A stretch of DNA of 35,731 nucleotides from Methylobacterium sp. (GTDB taxonomy: Bacteria; Pseudomonadota; Alphaproteobacteria; Rhizobiales; Beijerinckiaceae), in contig NZ_JAIEOF010000277.1 of assembly GCF_019750675.1 (NCBI RefSeq), positions 1 through 35,731 of the forward strand. The letters run 5' to 3'. A program made the position numbers and the translations under genes. The notes under the pieces were generated by a model, which saw only the letters and a list, made by a program, of their open reading frames with translations, was not told where the DNA came from and searched no databases. Positions 30,167 through 35,731 of the stretch are shown in pieces; position 1 is the first letter of the stretch, and each line of letters starts with the position of its first letter.

Positions 30167-30547
30167 ATGACGCCCGATTCGAGGCTGATGCAATCTATCC
30201 CTCACTCATCGGCGGAGCTACTGTGCCGGATCGCCGGTGCTCTTGATGTTCCCATCGAGACTTTCAATGCGCATGGTACAGCGCGCTTACTCTACACGGA
30301 CAATGTCGATCAATCCTGGCATCTGGCGCGAAACGGGTGTGGGAGCATCATCGTTCGCCACATCAGCGGCGTCGGCGGCGATCAGCGCGTTACCGACCGG
30401 ACAATGCTCGATTTTCTTCTCGTCGAGAAAGGCACGCCTCAGGGTATCGTCGTGGCTACTCTCATCGACCAACTCCTGGTCGCGCATCTCGCGGACGGAC
30501 TCACCTCCCTTGCCGATGCCGCGCCGAAGCTGCCGGACGGCGGATGA
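30167..30547 (+). CDS. Small protein of unknown function, divergent from the PAS gene
   Basis: A 126-residue protein from ATG 30167, chosen because GGGAGGGAGG ends 6 bases upstream; a GTG at 30134 in the same frame is less likely. The N-terminal 'SSAELLCRIAGALDVPIETF' resembles the last helices of Cro/C1-type repressors, but no full helix-turn-helix is present. The rest ('SIIVRHISGV', 'DFLLVEKGTPQGIVVATLID') suggests an alpha/beta fold. I do not recognise the family. Base use is less G+C-rich than neighbours. It shares an operator-like repeat set with the PAS gene, so the two may respond to the same signal. Confidence 0.7.
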   Translation: MTPDSRLMQSIPHSSAELLCRIAGALDVPIETFNAHGTARLLYTDNVDQSWHLARNGCGSIIVRHISGVGGDQRVTDRTMLDFLLVEKGTPQGIVVATLIDQLLVAHLADGLTSLADAAPKLPDGG

Positions 30548-30710
30548 GCGGCCGCGCTTTCTTCGCGCGGCGTGCCGAGCGGCAGCTGTTGGCCATGCCA
30601 TCGACGGCATCGGCCGTCCGCTGCGGTTTCGACGGAAGCCGGTGACAGCGCCGCGCGGACTGCGTACCTAGGAAGCCCGGTTCCACCCAGCGTCCGAGCG
30701 ATCCGCGCCC

Positions 30711-31634
30711 ATGATCCAACGCCCTCTCCGCATCGGCACGCGCGGCAGCCCGATGGCGCTCGCCCAGACCGGCATGGTCCGCGACCAGATCGTCGCGGCC
30801 AACCCGGGGCTCGAGACCGAAATCGTGGTGGTCAACACGGTGGCCGACCGCATCCTCGACCGCCCCCTGTCGGAGATCGGCGGCAAGGGCCTGTTCACCA
30901 AGGAATTGGAGCAGGCGCTCTACGCCGACGTGGTCGATGTCGCGGTCCACTCCATGAAGGATGTCGAGACCTGGCTTCCGGACGGGCTCGTCATCGCCTG
31001 CATCCTGGAGCGGGACGACCCGCGCGACGCCTTCCTGTCGCCGCGCGCGGCGGGCTTTGCCGACCTGCCGGCGGGGGCCCGGGTTGGCACCTCGTCCCTG
31101 CGCCGCGCCGCCCAGGTGCTGATGCGCCGCCCCGACCTGCGGATCGTGCCCCTGCGCGGCAACGCCAACACCCGGATGCGCAAGCTGGAGGAGGGGACCT
31201 GCGACGCGACCCTGCTGGCGCTTTGCGGCCTCGAGCGCCTCGGCATGGCCGACATGGCCCGCAGCGTGCTCGCCGTGGAGGAGATGCTGCCGGCGGTGGC
31301 GCAGGGGGCGCTCGGCATCGAGTGCCGCGAGGCGGACGCGGCGGTGCGCGCGCTCCTCGAACCCCTGGTCTCGGCGCGCGCCACGGCCGAACTCGCCGCC
31401 GAGCGGGGCCTGCTCGCCGAACTCGACGGCTCCTGCCGCACGCCCATCGCCGCCCTGGCGCGGATCAGCGGCGACACCCTCGACCTCGACGGCCTGCTGT
31501 TCCTGCCCGACGGCAGCGCCCATTGGGCGACGCGGCGCTCCGGTGCGGTCTCGGACGCGGCCCGGATCGGCCGGGAAGCCGGCGCCGAACTCAAGCGAGC
31601 GGCCGGCGACACCTACGCGCGGCACCTCCAGTAG
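30711..31634 (+). CDS. hemC: Porphobilinogen deaminase (hydroxymethylbilane synthase)
   Basis: A 307-residue protein. It links four porphobilinogen units into hydroxymethylbilane for haem, sirohaem, cobalamin and, where present, bacteriochlorophyll. Signatures: 'LRIGTRGSPMALAQ' (6-19), 'IGGKGLFTKELEQAL' (56-70), the catalytic Asp84 in 'VHSMKDVETW', 'GTSSLRRAAQ' and 'PLRGNANTRMRKLEEG' for the propionate and phosphate-free arginine cluster, and Cys242 in 'DGSCRTPIAA', which carries the dipyrromethane cofactor. All key residues are present. The ATG at 30711 begins at the first conserved strand. There are no other haem genes next to it. Confidence 0.96.
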   Translation: MIQRPLRIGTRGSPMALAQTGMVRDQIVAANPGLETEIVVVNTVADRILDRPLSEIGGKGLFTKELEQALYADVVDVAVHSMKDVETWLPDGLVIACILERDDPRDAFLSPRAAGFADLPAGARVGTSSLRRAAQVLMRRPDLRIVPLRGNANTRMRKLEEGTCDATLLALCGLERLGMADMARSVLAVEEMLPAVAQGALGIECREADAAVRALLEPLVSARATAELAAERGLLAELDGSCRTPIAALARISGDTLDLDGLLFLPDGSAHWATRRSGAVSDAARIGREAGAELKRAAGDTYARHLQ

Positions 31635-31689
31635 GGCAGGTGCCATCGGCCAGGGGCAACCGGCCGAAGGGCGCGTCGGAGATCCGAGC

Positions 31690-32100
31690 TCAGCCCACGG
31701 CGAGCAGGGGTTGCGGCTCCAGCCGCCCCTGCATCATCGCGCCGGCGAGGTCGATCACGTCCTGGATCCGGAAGGGCTTGTTGAGGAAGACGCTTCCCGG
31801 CACGGCGCGCCGGTCGCTGCGGCCCCCCGTGGAGGTATAGATCACCGGCTGGCCGGGATTGAGGGTGCGGTAGGCCTCCGCCACGGCCCAGCCATCGATG
31901 AGGCCGGGCAGGTTGATGTCCGTGATCAGCAGCGCCAGTTCGGGCGCGCGCGGATGGGAGCCCGCCTGCCGGATCGTCGCCACCGCCGCCTCGCCGCTGG
32001 ACACCGAGACGACGCCGATGCCGCGCCGCTCGCACAGGCCCGTGAGCATGTCGAGCAGCAGGTAATTGTCTTCCACGATGAGCACTTGACGCTGTCGCAT
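31690..32100 (-). CDS. Single-domain response regulator (CheY-like)
   Basis: A 136-residue receiver domain with no output domain. The acidic pocket is 'LIVEDNYLLL' (Glu10, Asp11), the phosphorylated residue is Asp61 in 'LLITDINLPG', and the conserved Lys108 is in 'FLNKPF'. Such regulators pass phosphate to partners or work by protein binding. The ATG at 32098-32100 is followed at once by the first strand. It is divergent from an Hpt gene 138 bases away, so the two are natural candidates for one phosphorelay whose histidine kinase is elsewhere. Confidence 0.9.
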   Translation of the reverse strand: MRQRQVLIVEDNYLLLDMLTGLCERRGIGVVSVSSGEAAVATIRQAGSHPRAPELALLITDINLPGLIDGWAVAEAYRTLNPGQPVIYTSTGGRSDRRAVPGSVFLNKPFRIQDVIDLAGAMMQGRLEPQPLLAVG

Positions 32101-32167
32101 CGGTCGCACCAACTCTTTGCAGCGCCGAATTAGTCCGATATTCGTTAAGCACGGATCAACGGGCGCC

Positions 32168-32211
32168 GTGTTTCCGCCCTCGCGCACGCATCGGACGGCG
32201 CACGGAAACAC
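32168..32211. promoter_or_regulatory. Inverted repeat between response regulator and Hpt genes
   Basis: GTGTTTCCG (32168-32176) and CGGAAACAC (32203-32211) are perfect 9-bp reverse complements 26 bases apart. They lie 28-71 bases upstream of the Hpt start codon and could be a leader hairpin or a pair of operator half-sites. Confidence 0.5.
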
Positions 32212-32238
32212 CCTTCTCCGACGCCATTGGACGACGCC

Positions 32239-32676
32239 ATGCCGACCCCGTCGCCGGTTTCCTCGCCCGTACCTTCGCCGCAGCCGGACGCCGGCACGGC
32301 GCACGATGCCGCGCGGCTGCCGCCCGGCGACCGTCGGCCCGTCTACGATCCCGGGACCCTGGCGGAGCTCGAAGGCATCTTCGGGCAGACGCGCCTGCTG
32401 GACCTGCTCGCGCGCCTGAAGGGCGAGATCGCGCAGCGCCTGCAGGCCGGCGTGGCCGAGCGTGCCACCCTCGGCCACGACGCCCACACCCTGCTCTCGG
32501 TGAGCGGGTCCCTGGGCTTCTTCGACCTCTCGCAACGCTGCTCGGAGATGGAACAGGCCTGCCTGCGCGGGTCCGACCTCGACGCCCCCCTGGACGCCGC
32601 CCGCGCCGCCGCTACCCGCGCCGTCGCGGCGATCGACGTCATCGCCGCGACGGCGCGGGCCGCGACCCCGGCCTGA
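32239..32676 (+). CDS. Histidine phosphotransfer (Hpt) domain protein
   Basis: A 145-residue protein. The first ~35 residues are Pro/Ser-rich and probably disordered. The four-helix Hpt domain covers ~38-140, with the phosphorylatable His83 in 'HDAHTLLSVSGSLGF'. The usual pattern is HxLKGxSxxLG; here the Lys-Gly after the histidine is replaced by Leu-Ser, though the following SGSLG is kept. It would move phosphate between a hybrid kinase and a response regulator, possibly the divergent one. Start ATG 32239 is preferred to a TTG at 32227 in the same frame. Confidence 0.82.
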   Translation: MPTPSPVSSPVPSPQPDAGTAHDAARLPPGDRRPVYDPGTLAELEGIFGQTRLLDLLARLKGEIAQRLQAGVAERATLGHDAHTLLSVSGSLGFFDLSQRCSEMEQACLRGSDLDAPLDAARAAATRAVAAIDVIAATARAATPA

Positions 32677-33019
32677 AACGGGAGCCCTCGGGGCGTTGCC
32701 GAAGCGCAACAGCTTGACTGTAATCGACAGTGCGGCGCGCCGGGACGCGGCGCCGCCGCAATCGCGGCCGATGAGCGCCGGGCCGGCCGCTGCGGCGCAG
32801 GGTCCGCGAGATGCCGATCTCGGGACGCTGATCTTGGCGACCGCGGATCCGGCAAAACCCAATAACGGCGGATTCCGGGGGCGTCATGGCTAACGGAACC
32901 TTCGCTTAACCGAGTCCGACTAAGTACCGGTCCCGACGAGCCCCCCGGGGGCATGCGGCGACGAAGCCGGCCTTTTCCCTCGCACCGGCCGGCGGGGTCT
33001 GCCCGAGGAGAACAGGATC
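32677..33019. other. Spacer between Hpt gene and pal, leader of pal
   Basis: No gene is supported in these 343 bases. Left of centre is ACTGT-aatcg-ACAGT (a short inverted repeat near 32714-32730). GCCGGCC (32966-32972) and GGCCGGC (32987-32993) could form a 7-bp hairpin in the pal leader. The pal ribosome binding site GAGGAG lies at 33004-33009. Somewhat A/T-richer sequence around 32885-32930 is the likely promoter zone, but I cannot fix a -35/-10 pair. Confidence 0.4.
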
Positions 33020-33523
33020 ATGTTCATGACTGCGCGCCTGCGCGTGTTTCCGCTGGCGGCCGCCCTCTGCGCGGCCCTCAGCGTCGCCGCCTGCACCAAC
33101 GACAAGGATCTGGCCGACGCCTCCGGCTTCGGCGGGGGCGCCAACACTCCCGGCAGCGCCCAGGACTTCGTGGTGAACATCGGCGACCGCGTGTTCTTCG
33201 AGTCCGATTCCACCGACCTGACGCCCACCGCCACCGCCACCCTCGACAAGCAGGCGAACTGGCTGCAGCGCTACCCTCGCTACACCTTCCTGGTCGAGGG
33301 CCACGCCGACGAGCGCGGCACCCGCGAGTACAACTTCTCGCTCGGAGAGCGCCGGGCCCAGTCCGTGAAGGACTATCTCGCCTCGCGCGGCATCGCGAAC
33401 GGCCGCATCCGCACCGTCTCGTACGGCAAGGAGCGCCCGGTGGCGGTCTGCAACGACATCTCGTGCTGGTCGCAGAACCGCCGCGCCGTCACCGTCCTCG
33501 ATCGCGGCGGCGCCGGCTCGTAG
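33020..33523 (+). CDS. pal: Peptidoglycan-associated lipoprotein Pal
   Basis: A 167-residue lipoprotein. The signal peptide ends in the lipobox 'LSVAAC', so Cys25 is acylated and the protein sits in the outer membrane. The OmpA-like domain (about 52-162) carries 'VFFESDSTDLTP', 'FLVEGHADERGTREYNFSLG' and 'NRRAVTVL', which bind the meso-diaminopimelate of peptidoglycan. It works with TolB and the TolQRA motor in outer-membrane constriction at division. TolQ, TolR, TolA and TolB are not upstream here. GAGGAG lies 10 bases before the ATG. The cpoB gene follows after 98 bases. Confidence 0.96.
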   Translation: MFMTARLRVFPLAAALCAALSVAACTNDKDLADASGFGGGANTPGSAQDFVVNIGDRVFFESDSTDLTPTATATLDKQANWLQRYPRYTFLVEGHADERGTREYNFSLGERRAQSVKDYLASRGIANGRIRTVSYGKERPVAVCNDISCWSQNRRAVTVLDRGGAGS

Positions 33524-33566
33524 GGCCGCCGGCCGCAACCGGTCAGGCCCGACTTTTGCCCCGGAC

Positions 33567-33590
33567 GGGTGCCACTGCTATCCGGCACCC
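33567..33590 (+). promoter_or_regulatory. Hairpin in the pal-cpoB spacer
   Basis: GGGTGCC (33567-33573) pairs perfectly with GGCACCC (33584-33590) across a 10-base loop, followed by TT only. It could be a weak terminator or processing site that sets the pal to cpoB ratio. TGCTAT inside the loop (33576-33581) is also a possible -10 element for cpoB. Confidence 0.4.
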
Positions 33591-33621
33591 TTCCGCCAAC
33601 CGATCATCGGTGACGATTGTC

Positions 33622-34584
33622 ATGCTCCGCCGCCTCCTCCTCGCCACCGCCCTGTGCGCGGCCAGCCTCGTCCCGGGCGCCCTCTCCGGAGCGCGGGCGC
33701 AGGACGCCTCCGACTTCGTGGTGCGCCTGAACCGGCTGGAGAACCAGTCGCGCCAGACCGCCGGACAGATCGAGACGCTCCAGCACGAGAATCGGCAGTT
33801 GAAGGAACAGCTGCGCAAGTTCCAGGAGGATGTCGAGTTCCGCCTGCAGGAGGCCAAGGGCGGACGCCCGGGCGCGCCGGCAGCCAGTCCGTCGGGCACA
33901 AATCCGGGCGCGGCCAAGCCCCAGAAGCGTAGCGACGCCTTCGACCCCGACCAGAACCCCGGCCGCCCCGGCGCGCCGATGCCGCTCGGCACCACGACGC
34001 CGTCCTCCGCCGTGGCCGAGGCGCCGCGCGGCCGCAGCGTGCCCCCCACCGTGGTGGACCCAGACGACGAAGAGCCGGGCCTGACCCCGCCCGGGCTCGG
34101 CGGCCCCGTCGACCTCTCGCCTCCCGCCCGGGTTCCGACCACCGGCGCGCTGCCGAACCCGGCCCGCGCCCCAAGCGTGGCCTCCACCGGCTCGGGCGAC
34201 GCGCGCGCCGATTACGAGGCGGCCTACGCCTACATCCTCCAGCGCCAGTACGAGCAGGCGGAGATGGGCCTGCGCCAGTTCATCCAGTCGCACCCGCGCG
34301 ACGCCCTGGTGCCCTCCGCCACCTACTGGCTTGGCGAGAGCTACCTGCAGCGCAACCGCAACCGCGAGGCGGCCGAGCAGTTCCTCAAGGTCTCCACCGA
34401 CTACGCCCGCTCGGCCCAGGCGCCCGACGCCATGCTGAAGCTCGGCGCCTCCCTGAACGCGCTCGGCGCGCGCGAGCAGGCCTGCGCGACGCTCGCCGAA
34501 CTCGAGCGCAAGTTCCCCTCCGCCAGCACATCCGTCCGCCAGGGCGTCGCGCGCGAGCAGAAGCGCGCGCGCTGCGCCGCCTGA
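33622..34584 (+). CDS. cpoB: Cell-division coordinator CpoB (YbgF)
   Basis: A 320-residue periplasmic protein. Signal peptide about 1-26 (LSGARA, then Q). Residues ~30-78 are a coiled coil ('FVVRLNRLENQSRQTAGQIE', 'QLKEQLRKFQEDVEF') that trimerises the family. A long Pro/Gly-rich linker (about 80-190) follows, longer than in E. coli. The C-terminal ~120 residues hold TPR repeats ('YEAAYAYILQRQYEQAEMGL', 'TYWLGESYLQRNRNREAAEQ', 'PDAMLKLGASLNALGAREQA'). CpoB binds TolA and tunes PBP1b with Tol-Pal at septation. No clear ribosome binding site precedes ATG 33622; GTG 33610 is the alternative. Confidence 0.92.
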   Translation: MLRRLLLATALCAASLVPGALSGARAQDASDFVVRLNRLENQSRQTAGQIETLQHENRQLKEQLRKFQEDVEFRLQEAKGGRPGAPAASPSGTNPGAAKPQKRSDAFDPDQNPGRPGAPMPLGTTTPSSAVAEAPRGRSVPPTVVDPDDEEPGLTPPGLGGPVDLSPPARVPTTGALPNPARAPSVASTGSGDARADYEAAYAYILQRQYEQAEMGLRQFIQSHPRDALVPSATYWLGESYLQRNRNREAAEQFLKVSTDYARSAQAPDAMLKLGASLNALGAREQACATLAELERKFPSASTSVRQGVAREQKRARCAA

Positions 34585-35606
34585 GCCCGCAAGATCTGCT
34601 CCCGAGCGACGCCGCGATCGCGGCGGCGCTCCGGCCCTACCTCGCGGGCCGCGCGGCGCCGGTGTTGCTCGCGGTCTCGGGCGGTCCCGACTCGACAGCC
34701 CTGCTGGCCGCCTGCGCGGCCTCCCGCGCCGAGACGCCCGTCCACGCGGCGACCGTCGACCATGGCCTGCGCCCCGAATCCGAAGCGGAGGCCCGCGCCG
34801 TGGCCGCACTGTGCGGCGAACTCGGCGTCCCCCACCGGGTCCTCGCCTGGACCGGGCCCAAGCCCGCCCACGGCCTCCAGGCGGCCGCCCGCACCGCGCG
34901 CTACGACCTCCTGGCGCGCCACGCCGCCACGATCGGCGCGGACCTCCTGCTCACCGGCCACACCCGCGACGACCAGGCCGAGACCGTACTGATGCGCCTC
35001 CTCGCCGGGAGCGGACCGGCGGGCCTCGCCGGCATGCGGCCCGCCCGCCCCCTCGGCGCCCTGTGCCTCGCGCGGCCCTTCCTCGACATCTCGAAGGCCG
35101 ACCTCGTCACCTATTGCGCGGCGCGCGGCCTCGCCTTCGCCCGCGATCCCGCGAACCATGACGCGCGCTTCGCCCGCGCCCGCCTGCGCGCGCTGCTGCC
35201 GGTGCTGGCGGGGGAGGGGCTCTCGCCCGAGCGCCTGTGCCGGCTGGCAGCGCGGTGCGCCCGCGATGCCGAGGCCCTCGACCGGGCCGCCGCCGAAGCC
35301 CTGGCCACCGCGTGCGAAACGACGGACGAATCCCGCCTCGTCCTCGACGGGGGGCGCCTGCGCGCGTTACCCGAGGCCGTGCTGGTGCGGGTCGTCGGCC
35401 TTGGGCTCGCCCGCCTCAACCCGGACGGGGCCGAGCGCCTGGAGCGCCTGGAGCGCCTCGTGTTCGAGGCCGTCCTGCCGGCCCTTCGCAGCGGGCGGAC
35501 CCTGCGCCGGACCCTGCGGGCGGTGCTGGTGGCGGTGACGCCCCGGGGCGACTTGGTTCTGTCCCCGGCACCGGCTCGACGGGGGCCACCGACGCGTGTC
35601 CTCTGA
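34581..35606 (+). CDS. tilS: tRNA(Ile)-lysidine synthetase
   Basis: It modifies C34 of tRNA-Ile(CAU) with lysine, an essential step for reading AUA. The PP-loop is 'AVSGGPDSTALL', followed by 'TVDHGLRPESEAEARAVAAL' and 'LLTGHTRDDQAETVLMRLL', the family signature. The middle and C-terminal parts ('RDPANHDARFARARLRALLP') are as in short alphaproteobacterial TilS. The start is unclear: GTG 34662 puts the PP-loop at residue 6, which is short. The same frame is protein-like upstream ('SPQDLLPSDAAIAAALRPYL') to the cpoB stop, where only a CTG (34581) overlapping TGA is available; I use that as the outer limit. Confidence 0.9.
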   Translation: MSPQDLLPSDAAIAAALRPYLAGRAAPVLLAVSGGPDSTALLAACAASRAETPVHAATVDHGLRPESEAEARAVAALCGELGVPHRVLAWTGPKPAHGLQAAARTARYDLLARHAATIGADLLLTGHTRDDQAETVLMRLLAGSGPAGLAGMRPARPLGALCLARPFLDISKADLVTYCAARGLAFARDPANHDARFARARLRALLPVLAGEGLSPERLCRLAARCARDAEALDRAAAEALATACETTDESRLVLDGGRLRALPEAVLVRVVGLGLARLNPDGAERLERLERLVFEAVLPALRSGRTLRRTLRAVLVAVTPRGDLVLSPAPARRGPPTRVL

Positions 35607-35659
35607 GCGCGTGCGTCGTCAGGGCCCGGTGGGTGCGCGCTTCGCCTCGTGCGCTCGAC

Positions 35660-35688
35660 TTGGCAAGGGGTGGCGCGCTGCCTACATT
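35660..35688 (+). promoter_or_regulatory. Sigma-70-like promoter for the next gene (probably ftsH)
   Basis: TTGGCA (35660-35665), exactly 17 bases, then TACATT (35683-35688): a good -35/-10 pair at ideal spacing, 54 bases after the tilS stop. Transcription would begin near 35695. In related genomes ftsH follows tilS, so that gene is the likely target; it is outside the window. Confidence 0.65.
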
Positions 35689-35731
35689 GGCGACGAGCAC
35701 CCGGATCGACCCGCCCCATTTGGCGCGGCGG

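Noticed and set aside
32885..32912. CtrA-type site (TTAA-N7-TTAA) upstream of pal
   Set aside because: CTAAC and TTAACC are present but 12 bases apart instead of 7.

Overview
The window is a stretch of chromosome from a high-G+C alphaproteobacterium of the order Hyphomicrobiales (Rhizobiales). Methylobacterium/Methylorubrum is the best guess, from the GyrA sequence style, the gyrA-coaD-cyclophilin and pal-cpoB-tilS gene orders, the Omp25-like barrel, and a small-Hsp leader that looks like a ROSE thermometer. This is recognition from memory, not a database result. No rRNA, tRNA, CRISPR array or intact insertion sequence was seen.

Left part (1-5422). The end of a sulfite-oxidase-type molybdoenzyme meets a five-gene leftward unit: a secreted YxFxxD-repeat protein, an ECF sigma factor, its anti-sigma factor, a LysR regulator and a DUF202 membrane protein. 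The last four genes are joined by 4-bp stop/start overlaps. Facing away from this unit is a rightward pair, a DUF305 protein and a YVTN-type beta-propeller. The divergent intergenic region holds two copies of one promoter-like bipartite motif (GGAATA, 13 bases, GGCATCTCTCCC), one on each strand and each about 30 bases upstream of a start codon. I read this as a self-contained ECF regulon for an envelope stress or metal response.

Next (5423-7990) is a lower-G+C patch: about 565 bases without a gene, then a RecD2-like helicase, then a short direct repeat. It looks like an insertion upstream of gyrA.

Central housekeeping block (8260-15307): gyrA, an outer-membrane barrel, coaD, a periplasmic cyclophilin, a small secreted protein, a cytosolic cyclophilin and an EamA exporter. 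It is followed by leftward mrp and mobA (Fe-S carrier and molybdenum cofactor nucleotidylation).

Mixed block (17422-32676): a membrane diguanylate cyclase, a flavin/PNPOx-fold stress protein, pncB, a soluble chemoreceptor-like protein with its domains in unusual order, an AI-2E-family permease with an extra C-terminal domain, a hisN-type phosphatase, an alpha/beta hydrolase and a small heat-shock protein behind a likely ROSE RNA thermometer. It continues with small unknown proteins, a Kdo hydroxylase-type dioxygenase, an ABM-domain protein, a PAS protein divergent from an unknown small protein across a repeat-rich spacer, hemC, and a divergent response-regulator/Hpt pair.

Right end (33020-35731): pal, cpoB and tilS, then a good sigma-70-like promoter pointing out of the window, probably to ftsH. 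The tolQRAB genes are not next to pal here.
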